Source of the DNA: Romboutsia_C sp015668195
Lineage (GTDB): Bacteria; Bacillota; Clostridia; Peptostreptococcales; Peptostreptococcaceae
Direction: 5' to 3'
Assembly: GCF_015668195.1 (NCBI RefSeq)
Contig: NZ_JADPFC010000001.1
Coordinates: 744,001-808,000 of the forward strand
Length of the DNA: 64,000 nucleotides
Shown here: positions 44,651 to 53,952 of the stretch, piece by piece
Layout: every line of letters begins with the position of its first letter
Numbering within the stretch: the stretch's first letter is position 1
The notes under the pieces: generated by a model
Told to the model about the DNA's origin: nothing
The model's database searches: none
Seen by the model: only the letters and a program-made list of their open reading frames with translations
Made by a program: the position numbers and the translations under genes

Positions 44651-45187
44651 ATGGAAAAAAGAATGATTAAGAAAATAAAAAGAAAAGACCCAAAAGGTCT
44701 AGATTATATAATTTATACTTATAGTAGTAAGGTTTATTTTTTAGTAAATAAAATAATAGGACTTTATGGTAAAGAAGAAGTAGAAGAGTGCGTAAGTGAT
44801 GTATTTTATAAGGTGTGGGAAAGTATAAATGAATTTGATGAAAAAAGAGGAGATTTTAGTAAATTTATATATATGAAAACTAAATATTTAGCACTAGACT
44901 ATAAAAGAAGATTAGAAAAAAGTAAGCTACATAATAATTTAGAAAAAGATATACCAAATGATATAAGTGCAGAACATATAGTACTTGATAAAGAAAGCAG
45001 TGAGGAAATAATAAAAGTTATAAATGGTTTTAAAGAACCTGATAAAACCTACTTTTATCTTAAATATTTTATGTATTATAAGAATGATGATATAGCAAAA
45101 AAATATAAAACTACAAAGGCATCAGTAGAAAATAGATTATATAGATGTAGATTACAAATAAAAGAAATATTAGAGAGGAGGTATTAA
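44651..45187 (+). CDS. ECF-type RNA polymerase sigma factor
   Basis: 178 aa with region 2 (YTYSSKVYFLVNKIIG, then EECVSDVFYKVWESINEFDE, KFIYMKTKYLALDYKRR) and region 4 (EPDKTYFYLKYFMYYKNDDI, AKKYKTTKASVENRLYRCR helix-turn-helix). Typical of small extracytoplasmic-function sigma factors. It is followed one base after its stop by a membrane protein that is its likely anti-sigma or sensor partner. GGGGAGGATATAT precedes the ATG. Confidence 0.9.
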   Translation: MEKRMIKKIKRKDPKGLDYIIYTYSSKVYFLVNKIIGLYGKEEVEECVSDVFYKVWESINEFDEKRGDFSKFIYMKTKYLALDYKRRLEKSKLHNNLEKDIPNDISAEHIVLDKESSEEIIKVINGFKEPDKTYFYLKYFMYYKNDDIAKKYKTTKASVENRLYRCRLQIKEILERRY

Positions 45188-45188
45188 T

Positions 45189-46607
45189 ATGAAAGATAAG
45201 TATACACAAAAATTAATTGAAGGTATTGAGAATATAGATAAATTAGACTTTAAATTTGATGATTTCAATGAAGCTATAAAATTAGATAAAAAAGATATAG
45301 AAAATATAAAGAAAAAAACCTATGATAAAATAGGAAAATCCAATCTTAAAAAATACAAAAATAAAAAAATAAGAACTTTAATAGCATCTATATCATTAAT
45401 ATTAATAATAGGAACTCCTACAATAAGAGCATTAGTAGACCATTTATATAAATACGATATTTCTAGTGGAAAAATAATAAAAAGTGAAGAAGCTGTATAT
45501 ATCCTAAAAGAACCTATAACTAAAAAAGTAGGTGATGGAAATATAACAATAGATAGCTTTTATATAGATGCACAAGAAAAAAATATAATAATAAATGAAA
45601 CTGCAAAAAATATAAAAGGATTTGAATATATTAAAAGTGGATTAATGGTAAACAACAAAGATATAATGAAGGACACTTATACAAAATTAGATGAAAATAC
45701 TTGGACAAAGCATACAGGAACATATCTTAATAATAAGTACGATAAAAATGATAAGGTTAAATACATCATAAAATTAAAAGATAAAAATGATAATATAACT
45801 AAAGTTGAATTTGATATAGACTTAGTAGAAGCAAAATCAGTTGAAGAATATAATAAAAATATAGCAAAAGACACTAAAAATGATATAACACTAAGTGCTT
45901 TAACTACTAAAGAAAATGATAATTTATATGTAGATTTTATGGCGATACCTAAAAATGAAAATATGCATTTTGAAGTATACAACTATGGGAATGATGTAAA
46001 CAAAAACATAGGTAGCGGTATATATTTAATAGATGATAATGGGAAAAAGATAGAAGGGGAATATGTACTAGAAGGGATTAGTAACAATAAATTTAAATTT
46101 AACACTAAAGAATTACAAAGGCCTTATAGGATAGAGGTAAGTAATATCGATATAAATATTAATAGAGAGGAACAAAAGCTTAAAAGCACAAATGTAAAAT
46201 TACCAAAACTAAAAGTTAATGAAAAGTTAGAAATTAATAAAACTATAGACATCAAAGATAAAAGTAATGAGTTAACATCTAAAAATAGCAAAGTAATAAT
46301 AGAGAGTGTGGAAAGGAAAATAATAAATAAAGAAGATATTTATAATATAAAGGTTGCTTATCCAGATAACAAAGATAATAATGTGAAGATGAACTATATA
46401 AGTATAGGTCCTATATCGAGTATATTAGGTGGATTTAAATTTAATTTTGTTAGCTCATCACAAGATGCCATAAAGGATGGAATGTATGGAAATATTAATA
46501 TATATATGATTAACAAAGATATAAATAAACCTAGAGGTATAGAATTTAATATATCACCATCTAATTATACAGTAAATGGACCTTGGGTAATAAAGTTAAA
46601 TGATTAG
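45189..46607 (+). CDS. DUF4179-type membrane protein, probable anti-sigma partner
   Basis: 472 aa. Cytoplasmic N-terminal ~60 residues, one membrane helix (about 61-78, TLIASISLILIIGTPTI) and a large external domain with DUF4179-like features (GDGNITIDSFYIDAQEKNII, then DFDIDL-type strands and a C-terminal beta domain). In Firmicutes this architecture follows an ECF sigma gene and acts as its anti-sigma factor. Lys/Asn/Ile content is very high. Domain assignment is from context plus the strand pattern, so moderate. Confidence 0.8.
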   Translation: MKDKYTQKLIEGIENIDKLDFKFDDFNEAIKLDKKDIENIKKKTYDKIGKSNLKKYKNKKIRTLIASISLILIIGTPTIRALVDHLYKYDISSGKIIKSEEAVYILKEPITKKVGDGNITIDSFYIDAQEKNIIINETAKNIKGFEYIKSGLMVNNKDIMKDTYTKLDENTWTKHTGTYLNNKYDKNDKVKYIIKLKDKNDNITKVEFDIDLVEAKSVEEYNKNIAKDTKNDITLSALTTKENDNLYVDFMAIPKNENMHFEVYNYGNDVNKNIGSGIYLIDDNGKKIEGEYVLEGISNNKFKFNTKELQRPYRIEVSNIDININREEQKLKSTNVKLPKLKVNEKLEINKTIDIKDKSNELTSKNSKVIIESVERKIINKEDIYNIKVAYPDNKDNNVKMNYISIGPISSILGGFKFNFVSSSQDAIKDGMYGNINIYMINKDINKPRGIEFNISPSNYTVNGPWVIKLND

Positions 46608-46627
46608 AAAAATAACTCTATAAATTT

Positions 46628-46660
46628 TAAAAAGACGGGGTGTATACTCTGTCTTTTTAG
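46628..46660 (+). terminator. Terminator of the sigma/anti-sigma operon
   Basis: AAAAAGAC-GG paired with CTGTCTTTTT (one G-T pair) around a GT-rich loop. Confidence 0.75.
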
Positions 46661-47226
46661 ATTAAATAAGTATAATTACAAAAATATTCAGAAAATATTT
46701 CTTGGGAAATTCACATAATTATTTAAATATAAATTTATATAGTATTTATTACCTTCATAAGTCAAATATGATAGAATGATTTTATCAACTTCATTGTCCA
46801 CTTGATAAATTGCATCTATAGATTTATCAAACTCAGTATAAGAAAGAGTATAGAAGTGAGTCTACAAAATATGAACATTAAACTATCTTATAAAAAATAA
46901 CGTGGAATTTTTGTATATATTATATAGATAATTAATAATCTAAATAAAGTAAAATATAATGAGTGAAGTATCCTATCAAGGAATAATAAAAAAGCGTAAA
47001 ATAGTAAAAATAATGTTAACATAATATTTGAACTTGTAAACTATAGATATTTAAATAAAGTATCTATTAGAATAAGTACAGAATAAAGTTGTAAAATATT
47101 AATAGAGCTAGATGAATCTGTAGTAAGTATAATAATAGAGAAATGTAGTAATTACCTAGTAGGATTAAAGAATGATATATAATAAAAAAAGGTATCTACA
47201 ATATTCGCCTTTATTATTAAAAGCCA
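46661..47226. other. Gene-free stretch between the sigma operon and AraC
   Basis: Apart from a possible minus-strand coding scrap at 46688-46855, it is AT-rich sequence without recognised structure. Stop codons break every frame beyond about 55 codons. Confidence 0.4.
46688..46855 (-). pseudogene. Unrecognised coding scrap
   Basis: 56 codons without a start read FYTLSYTEFDKSIDAIYQVD, then EVDKIILSYLTYEGNKYYIN and YVNFPRNIF before a TGA. The amino-acid texture looks like real protein; immediately upstream the frame has a stop and no ATG. Family unknown. Confidence 0.3.
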
Positions 47227-47262
47227 AAAAAAGTATTATCATAGTACTATGATAATACTTTT
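47227..47262 (-). terminator. Terminator of the first AraC gene
   Basis: AAAAAGTATTATCATAG pairs perfectly with CTATGATAATACTTTTT around GTA, immediately beyond the AraC stop on the minus strand. Confidence 0.85.
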
Positions 47263-47266
47263 TAAA

Positions 47267-48112
47267 CTATATCAATTTTTTCCTTATCTCCTTAGGAGTA
47301 CAATTGAATTTTTTTCTAAAAAGCTTGTAAAATAATTTATTATTAGTAAATCCATGAGATTCTAAGATACTACATAAGGTATTATTTGTATTAATTAAAT
47401 CTCTGTAAATATAAGAAATACGCACATCATTTAGATATTCTAAATAGGTTTGTCCCATATATTGCTTAAACTTTCTACAAAAGTACTCAGGCTGTAAGTG
47501 TGCAATTTTAGCTATTTCATTAATAGAAATAGAATTTTTATAATTAAGTTTTGTATATTCTAAAACAGGCTCAAATTTTGATAACTCAAGAGGACTGTTT
47601 ATCGTATTCTTATCACCTATAGGTATTCTGAAATTTGTATAAATTTGAAATAAAAATTCAAATAATAGACCTGTGAAACGTAAATTTCCTGCTTGAGGTG
47701 ATGTAATTTTTATTTCTTTCATATCTTTTAAAATAGTTTTAATTTTAGCCAAATTTGTTTCATAATTATAGTCATTAATATTAACTTTAAAGTCAAAATA
47801 ACTATCTTTGCAATCGGGAATATATTTATTTAAAAAAGATAATGGTATTTGTAATAATATAGCAGTGTTTTCATAAATGCATCTAGTTGAATGAATAATG
47901 CCTGAATTAATGATTATACAGTCATTAGCTTTTAAATTATAAGTAGACCCTTCCATGTTAACTTGCAAATCTCCAGAAATTAGATAGATTATTTCTAAAG
48001 AATTATGCCAATGATTTGAAATATAACTCCCACTATCTTCAAATAATTTAAAATTTACATCTAGATTTTCGATTGGTTCAATAATTTCATGCAAAAAATC
48101 TCTTTTATCCAT
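47267..48112 (-). CDS. AraC-family regulator with cupin sensor domain
   Basis: 281 aa. N-terminal cupin-like sugar-binding domain (ISNHWHNSLEIIYLISGDLQ, then INSGIIHSTRC) and C-terminal double helix-turn-helix (SINEIAKIAHLQPEYFCRKF, then LESHGFTNNKLFYKLFRKKF, NCTPKEIRKK). It is transcribed divergently from the GH5-GH43-GPH operon with a 217-bp spacer, so it probably activates that operon in response to a xylan- or glucan-derived sugar. It closely parallels the AraC protein at 61691. TACAGGGGAGG precedes the ATG. Confidence 0.9.
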   Translation of the reverse strand: MDKRDFLHEIIEPIENLDVNFKLFEDSGSYISNHWHNSLEIIYLISGDLQVNMEGSTYNLKANDCIIINSGIIHSTRCIYENTAILLQIPLSFLNKYIPDCKDSYFDFKVNINDYNYETNLAKIKTILKDMKEIKITSPQAGNLRFTGLLFEFLFQIYTNFRIPIGDKNTINSPLELSKFEPVLEYTKLNYKNSISINEIAKIAHLQPEYFCRKFKQYMGQTYLEYLNDVRISYIYRDLINTNNTLCSILESHGFTNNKLFYKLFRKKFNCTPKEIRKKLI

Positions 48113-48329
48113 AATAAACCTCCCCTGTAATTCAATATTATAATTATATGATTTATAAAATTCAATATTTAAAAAAGATAATATCGACTAATAAATTGGA
48201 TAATAAATATACTTAGAAATATATATATAGTTGTATATAATGGGGTTAAATAAGAAAACACTGAAAAAATCATTATAATAATAGTTCAAAATATACCTAT
48301 AATTATGATGAAGAGGGGAGATAGTTATT

Positions 48330-49496
48330 ATGTACATAAAAGGTGTAAACTTAGGCAATTGGTTAGTACTAGAAAAGTGGATGAGTCCTAGTTTATTTGA
48401 AGGAACAACAGCAGAAGATGAATACTATTTACCAAGACAGCTTTCAAAAGAAGTCTATGAAGCTAGAATTAAAGTTCATCGTAGTGAATATATCACAGAA
48501 AGAGATTTTGCAACGATTAAATCTATAGGATTAAATTCAGTTCGCATACCAATCCCATATTTTATTTTTGGGGATTGTGAACCATTTATAGGATGTGTTG
48601 AAGAATTAGATAAGGCATTTTCTTGGGCCGGGAAATATGGGTTAAGTATATTAATAGATCTTCATACAGTTCCAGGAAGCCAAAATGGATTTGACAATGG
48701 TGGTATATCAGGTGTATGTAAATGGTCTAAACAACCAGAAAGTATAGAATTTACCCTAAGTGTATTAGAAAGATTAGCAAAACGTTATGGAAAAAGAAGT
48801 GAGCTGTGGGGAATTCAAATTTTAAATGAGCCAATTACGGAAAGAATGTGGAACATAATGGACGTTCCTAATAGGTACAAAGCTGTAGATGAAGAAATGT
48901 CAAAAGGCAGTGGTCCTAATTCATTAGAATTTCTACGCGAATTTTATATAAAAGCATATAGAGTAATGCGTCCTCATATGCGTGAGGAAAACGTTATAGT
49001 GTTCCATGATGGTTTTGAATTAAAAGCATGGAAAGATTTTATGAGAGAAGAAGAATTTAAAAATGTCGTTTTAGATACACACCAGTACTTAATGCTTGCA
49101 GAAGCTGAGGGGTGTGAGCAAAGTGTTGATGGTTATATAAAATATATTCAAGAAAATTATGCAAAAGATATTGCTGAGATGCAAAAATATTTCCCTATTA
49201 TATGTGGAGAATGGAGTCTATTTAACTCTTACGGATGTGGTATAGATACTGCTGGAGGTCAATCTCCACTAAATGGAATAGAGTCAAATGTAGATAAGTT
49301 ATCAAAAAGTGAAAAGAAAGAATTATATAGAGAAATAGCCAAAGCTCAACTTGATGCATGGAGAAATGGTATTGGTCATTATTATTGGAACTACAAATTA
49401 TTACTAGATACAGTTAATGAAGGTGGTTGGATAGGTTGGGATAGTTGGGACTTAGGTAAATGTGTAGCACAAGAATGGTACCCAGTAGAATACTAA
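48330..49496 (+). CDS. Glycoside hydrolase family 5 enzyme (exo-1,3-beta-glucanase-like)
   Basis: Retaining beta-glycosidase of 388 aa without a signal peptide, hence cytoplasmic, acting on imported oligosaccharides. Seen: YIKGVNLGNWLVLEKWMSPS, characteristic of GH5 exo-glucanase-like enzymes, SVRIPIPYFIF, ILIDLHTVPGSQNGFDNGG, the acid/base E167 in ILNEPI and the nucleophile E294 in ICGEWSLF. The substrate could be a beta-glucoside or beta-xyloside; the neighbouring GH43 and GH31 genes favour hemicellulose-derived oligosaccharides. First gene of the operon, with AGAGGGGAGATAGTTATT upstream. Confidence 0.88.
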   Translation: MYIKGVNLGNWLVLEKWMSPSLFEGTTAEDEYYLPRQLSKEVYEARIKVHRSEYITERDFATIKSIGLNSVRIPIPYFIFGDCEPFIGCVEELDKAFSWAGKYGLSILIDLHTVPGSQNGFDNGGISGVCKWSKQPESIEFTLSVLERLAKRYGKRSELWGIQILNEPITERMWNIMDVPNRYKAVDEEMSKGSGPNSLEFLREFYIKAYRVMRPHMREENVIVFHDGFELKAWKDFMREEEFKNVVLDTHQYLMLAEAEGCEQSVDGYIKYIQENYAKDIAEMQKYFPIICGEWSLFNSYGCGIDTAGGQSPLNGIESNVDKLSKSEKKELYREIAKAQLDAWRNGIGHYYWNYKLLLDTVNEGGWIGWDSWDLGKCVAQEWYPVEY

Positions 49497-49517
49497 AATA
49501 GAATTGGAGGAGAAGAA

Positions 49518-51164
49518 ATGATTAAAAATCCTATACTTCCAGGTTTTAACCCGGATCCTTGTATTTGCAGAAAAGGAGATGATTATTATCTTGCAGTTTC
49601 ATCTTTTGAGTGGTTCCCAGGAATACCCATTTATCATTCAAAAGATTTAAAAAACTGGGAGCTATATACTCATGTTTTAACGGACGACACAATGGTTGAT
49701 TTAAAAAAGCTTCCTTCAGCAAAAGGAATTTGGGCTCCTTGCTTGACTTATTGTGAGGATGAAGATTTATTTTATGTGATTTATGGTGTTATGAACTCTA
49801 TGAATGCTAGATATTTTGATGTTGATAACTATTTAATTACAGCAAAAGATATAAAGGGAACATGGAGTGAACCAATATATATTCACTCTTCTGGATTCGA
49901 TGCATCTATTTTTCATGATGATGATGGAAGGAAGTGGATCTCATCTTTAGAGTGGGAAACTAGAGAAGGTTATGAAAAACCAGGTGCAATATGTCTAGTA
50001 GAATACTGCCCAAAGAAAAAAGAAATAATAGGATATCCTAAGAGAATATGGTCAGGTGGAACTGATAGAGGATGCATTGAAGCACCACATATAACAAAGC
50101 GTGGTGAATATTATTATATAATGTGTGCAGAAGGTGGAACAGGATATGGACATGGAGTAACAATGGGAAGATCTAAAAATGTATGGGGAACTTACGAAAA
50201 AGATCCAATGAATCCTATAGTTACATCTATCCCAGGCGATTTTTATGAAAGACATGATCCTGATCACTTAAAACCAAAATATTATAACCCTGAATCAATA
50301 CTTCAAAAATCAGGTCATGGTAGTTATGTAGAAACACCAGCAGGAGAGGTGTATTTAGTACATCTTACATCAAGACCATTTGCACCAGAACTTAGATGTA
50401 CTCTTGGAAGAGAAACAGCTATCCAAAAAATGAAATGGACAGAAGATAATTGGCTTCGTATGGAAGATGGAACAAATTTAGCTAAAGAACATGTAGTTGA
50501 AAGTAAGCTTGAAGAGTATTTAGTTCCATCCATACCTGATTTTGATGATTTTAATTCAGATGAACTTGGGTTACAATATTATGCTCCTAGAATTTCGCCA
50601 TTATCATTTGCAGATGTTAAATCTAGGCCAGGGTATGTAAGAATTAGAGGACAAGAATCGAGAACATCCTTAAATAAAGTAAGTATATTAGCAAGAAAAT
50701 TAACTTCAGTATACGCTAGAATTACTACTAAAATGGAATTTTATCCTGAAGTACATCAACATAGTGCAGGTTTAATTATGTACTATGATAATATGAATTA
50801 TATTAACTTAAGAAAATATTATAGCGAAACTTTAGGACAAAGTGCATTATCAATAATACATCTTGAAAATGGAGAAAAAACAGAGTTTTTAAATACAAGA
50901 ATCCCTATAGAAGATACACCAATATATCTTCGTTTAAATATACAAGGACGTAAATCATATTTTGAATGGAGTTATGATGGAGAAAATTATGAAAAAATAG
51001 GTAAAATATTTGATACTACTAAGTTTTCAGATGAGTACTGCAAGTATGGAGAATTTACAGGTACATTTGTAGGAATTACATGTGCAGACCGCGTAAAACA
51101 TAAGCATTATGCGGATTTTGATTTCTTTGAATACATAGCAGATGAATCAAAAAATGTAGATTAA
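49518..51164 (+). CDS. xynB: Glycoside hydrolase family 43 beta-xylosidase
   Basis: 548 aa, typical of GH43 beta-xylosidases (XynB/XylA type, subfamily 11-like), with an N-terminal five-bladed propeller and a C-terminal beta-sandwich. Seen: PGFNPDPCI with the general-base D13, WAPCLTYCEDEDLFYVIYG, the pKa-modulating D128 in GFDASIFHDDDG and acid E188 in GCIEAPHI. The C-terminal half (FNSDELGLQYYAPRI, then GLIMYYDNMNYINL) is the DUF1349-like sandwich. No signal peptide. It lies 21 bp after GH5 with TTGGAGGAGAAGAA, so it is in the same operon. Confidence 0.95.
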   Translation: MIKNPILPGFNPDPCICRKGDDYYLAVSSFEWFPGIPIYHSKDLKNWELYTHVLTDDTMVDLKKLPSAKGIWAPCLTYCEDEDLFYVIYGVMNSMNARYFDVDNYLITAKDIKGTWSEPIYIHSSGFDASIFHDDDGRKWISSLEWETREGYEKPGAICLVEYCPKKKEIIGYPKRIWSGGTDRGCIEAPHITKRGEYYYIMCAEGGTGYGHGVTMGRSKNVWGTYEKDPMNPIVTSIPGDFYERHDPDHLKPKYYNPESILQKSGHGSYVETPAGEVYLVHLTSRPFAPELRCTLGRETAIQKMKWTEDNWLRMEDGTNLAKEHVVESKLEEYLVPSIPDFDDFNSDELGLQYYAPRISPLSFADVKSRPGYVRIRGQESRTSLNKVSILARKLTSVYARITTKMEFYPEVHQHSAGLIMYYDNMNYINLRKYYSETLGQSALSIIHLENGEKTEFLNTRIPIEDTPIYLRLNIQGRKSYFEWSYDGENYEKIGKIFDTTKFSDEYCKYGEFTGTFVGITCADRVKHKHYADFDFFEYIADESKNVD

Positions 51165-51173
51165 GTTATCATG

Positions 51174-51213
51174 ATAATAATTCCTGAGTATTAAAAAGTA
51201 CTCAGGAATTAAA
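51174..51213 (+). other. Hairpin between GH43 and the GPH symporter
   Basis: AATTCCTGAGTA and TACTCAGGAATT pair perfectly around an 8-base loop. No T run follows, so it is more likely an mRNA stabiliser or partial attenuator than a full terminator. Confidence 0.6.
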
Positions 51214-51256
51214 ACGACAAATAGGAAAACTATTCTTAAAAAGGGGAGACTATATT

Positions 51257-52633
51257 ATGGAATTTGAAGCTAGCATTAAAAAAAATAATATTCAATCTTC
51301 AAGAATATCGATAGGAGAAAGATTTGCTTACGGATGTGGAGATTTAGGATGTAATATTATATATTCAGCAATGTCAGCATTTTTATTATTTTATTACACT
51401 GATTATGCAGGGGTTAGTGCAGCAGCAGTTGGGAGCATAATGTTTATTTCCAGACTTTTAGATGGATTTAGCGATTTAGCAATGGGAGTTATAGTAGATA
51501 GAACTAAATCTAAATACGGGAAAGCAAGACCTTGGATTTTACGTATGGCAGTTCCTTTTGCTATAGCAGCAGTATTATTATTTTCAGTTCCAGCGAACCT
51601 TGGAGATACAGCTAAATTAGTTTATGTTTTTATTACTTATAATTTAGTTTCCACTATTATTTATACTGCGATAAACGTACCTTATGCAACATTAAACTCA
51701 TTAATAACTCAAGACCAATATGAAAGAGGAGTACTGAGTATATTTAGAATGATACTTGCTACTTGTGGTAGTTTAATAATAAATGGACTTACATTACCTT
51801 TGGTCGAATATTTTGGTAACAATGCATCAGCATGGACTAAAACATTTATAGTATTTGGGGTAGCATCAATAATAGTGTTTCTAATAACATTTGTAGGAAC
51901 TAAAGAAAGGGTAGTATCATCTAAAAAAGAAAAAAATGAAATAGTACCATTTAAAGTAGGCATTAAGGCATTGTTTAAAAATAAATACTGGATACAAATA
52001 ACACTATGTTTAGTTTGTATTTTTATAGTATTTTCAATAAATGGAGGTTCTTCTGTATATTATGCAAAGTTTATTTTAGGTGATGAAAAACTATTTGCCC
52101 CTATAAATATGACCTCTAATATATCTCAAATTATAGCTATGTTTATTATGGCTCCTTTTATAAAGAAATTTGGCAAAAGGAATGTGCTAATATCAGGGTC
52201 TGTAATACTAATATTATCAAACATAATGTTTATGGTAGGTGGACAAAGCTATTTTAGTATAATATTTGCAAGTATTATAAAGGGAATCGGTAATGCAGGA
52301 GTTGGGGCAACAATGTTTGCTATAGTTTCAGATACTATTGAATATGGAGAGTGGAAAACAGGATATAGAACGGAAGGTCTTATAAACAGTGCATCTAGCT
52401 TTGGGTTTAAGGTTGGTAATGGTCTAGGATCAGCAATATTAGGTGCAATATTATCTATAGGAGGATACATAGGTAGTGCAGCTGTTCAAAGTGATTCAGC
52501 TTTAATGGCAATAAAAGTATGTTTTATATATTTACCTATAATTATTACAGTGTTACAAATTATAATAATGAGTTTCTATAAACTAGATAAGGAATATGAT
52601 AATATACTTGAGGAGTTAAATAGTAATAGTTAA
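51257..52633 (+). CDS. GPH-family sugar:cation symporter (first copy)
   Basis: Glycoside-pentoside-hexuronide family importer, 458 aa, twelve helices. Seen: RFAYGCGDLGCNIIYSAMSA, FISRLLDGFSDLAMGVIVDR with the D-x-x-x-D pattern of the first loop, RTKSKYGKARPW, and VSDTIEYGEWKTGYRTEGL. Third gene of the GH5-GH43 unit, so it probably imports the oligosaccharide (xylo- or glucosyl-oligomers) those enzymes digest. AAAAAGGGGAGACTATATT precedes the ATG. Confidence 0.92.
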   Translation: MEFEASIKKNNIQSSRISIGERFAYGCGDLGCNIIYSAMSAFLLFYYTDYAGVSAAAVGSIMFISRLLDGFSDLAMGVIVDRTKSKYGKARPWILRMAVPFAIAAVLLFSVPANLGDTAKLVYVFITYNLVSTIIYTAINVPYATLNSLITQDQYERGVLSIFRMILATCGSLIINGLTLPLVEYFGNNASAWTKTFIVFGVASIIVFLITFVGTKERVVSSKKEKNEIVPFKVGIKALFKNKYWIQITLCLVCIFIVFSINGGSSVYYAKFILGDEKLFAPINMTSNISQIIAMFIMAPFIKKFGKRNVLISGSVILILSNIMFMVGGQSYFSIIFASIIKGIGNAGVGATMFAIVSDTIEYGEWKTGYRTEGLINSASSFGFKVGNGLGSAILGAILSIGGYIGSAAVQSDSALMAIKVCFIYLPIIITVLQIIIMSFYKLDKEYDNILEELNSNS

Positions 52634-52647
52634 ATAAATTTATTTTA

Positions 52648-52694
52648 ATGGAGCTATGGCAAAAACAATAAATGTTGTTGTTCATAGCTCTTTG
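52648..52694. terminator. Bidirectional terminator between the GPH gene and lacI
   Basis: GGAGCTATG pairs with CATAGCTCT, with a second inner pairing AACA / TGTT, and T-rich sequence on the plus side. Confidence 0.65.
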
Positions 52695-52722
52695 ATGTAT
52701 TATAAACAAGATTTAAATTTAA

Positions 52723-53742
52723 TTACATATTTTCTTTAATACGTATATCAACTGAAACATAATTATATTCCTCTTTTGGAAAATCGCCAGTAGTTAGATA
52801 ATTAAATAAAATATCAATAGGTTTTTCACCTTGAATACCTGGTTGTTGGCAGATTATTGATTTAATGATTCCTTTTTTAAGCATATTTTTTGTTGTTGGA
52901 ACATCATCAAATGCAATACTTGTAATATCAGTATGTTTGTTTAATGCTATGATAGATCGACATCCACCATAAACTCCTCCTGCAACAAAAAATAAGGCAT
53001 TTATATTAGGATGTTTTTTTAGCAATTTTGAAGTTAGCTCATAACTTTCAACATCATCATCATTATTATAAATTGTATCTACTATTTTTATATGTGGGTA
53101 ATCATTATATACACAATCTTTAAAACCTGCAATACGTTGACTATGACAAAGTACATTTTCAAGACCACTGATAATACCAACATACACATCATCTTTAGCC
53201 ATTAAGTTCATTAAACCTGCCGCTGTTTTGCCAGAAAGATAATAATTACTTCCTACATATGCGATACGTTTAGAATTTTCAATATCTGTGTTTAGTGTAA
53301 CAACTGGGATTCCCATATCAGATAATTCATTAATTTTAGAAGATATTTTTTCATCGTTATAAGGTGTAAGGGCGATACCGTTTATACCTTCACTTACGAA
53401 AGAATCAATAGCATCAAGTTGATCTTGAACTTTTGTTGGTATACGTTTTATTTGAATAGTACAATTATAGCCTTCTAATTCCTCTTGTTTTCTTTTTATA
53501 CCACTTACAACATCATCAAAAAATGGATTTGTAGTACCGAATAAAATAACTCCAATTTTTAAATTTTTCTTTTGAGCGCTTAAAATAATTGCAGCTTTAT
53601 TTGGTTTGTATCCAAGTCTTGTTGCAATTTCTCTAACTTTATTTGCAGTATTAGCATTAACAGAGCCTCGATTATTTAATACACGATCAACTGTTCCGCG
53701 AGATACACCAGCAATCTCAGCAATTTCTTTTATAGTTGCCAT
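52723..53742 (-). CDS. LacI-family repressor
   Basis: 339 aa. N-terminal helix-turn-helix and hinge (ATIKEIAEIAGVSRGTVDRV, then RLGYKPNKAAIILSAQ) followed by a periplasmic-binding-protein-like sugar domain (IGVILFGTTNPFFDDV, SEGINGIALTPY, FFVAGGVYGG). It is divergent from xylB with 210 bp between the starts, which hold two matching operators. It most likely represses the xylB operon and itself until a pentose or xyloside is present. GGGAGATAATATT precedes the ATG. Confidence 0.93.
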   Translation of the reverse strand: MATIKEIAEIAGVSRGTVDRVLNNRGSVNANTANKVREIATRLGYKPNKAAIILSAQKKNLKIGVILFGTTNPFFDDVVSGIKRKQEELEGYNCTIQIKRIPTKVQDQLDAIDSFVSEGINGIALTPYNDEKISSKINELSDMGIPVVTLNTDIENSKRIAYVGSNYYLSGKTAAGLMNLMAKDDVYVGIISGLENVLCHSQRIAGFKDCVYNDYPHIKIVDTIYNNDDDVESYELTSKLLKKHPNINALFFVAGGVYGGCRSIIALNKHTDITSIAFDDVPTTKNMLKKGIIKSIICQQPGIQGEKPIDILFNYLTTGDFPKEEYNYVSVDIRIKENM

Positions 53743-53804
53743 AAATATTATCTCCCTTAATTAAAATATATTAAAAAAATAGCATATTCTAGCATAAAAG
53801 TCAA

Positions 53805-53818
53805 TGTGTACGTGCACG
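53805..53818. promoter_or_regulatory. LacI operator 1
   Basis: TGTGTACGTGCACG, containing the perfect palindrome ACGTGCACGT; 11 of 14 bases match operator 2. It lies 62 bp before the lacI start (minus strand). Confidence 0.7.
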
Positions 53819-53902
53819 TATTAAGATAAGTATATAAATTTAAGAATAATAAAATATTGATTAAATAGTTGAAATTAGAAAAAAATAGTAATAAAATAAA
53901 AA

Positions 53903-53916
53903 TGTGCTCGTGCACA
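53903..53916. promoter_or_regulatory. LacI operator 2
   Basis: TGTGCTCGTGCACA, a near-perfect palindrome with a central CG typical of LacI-family sites. It starts 98 bp from operator 1 and 36 bp before xylB. Confidence 0.75.
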
Positions 53917-53952
53917 ATATCTAAACAAATAAATAAAACCTAGGGGGTAGGA

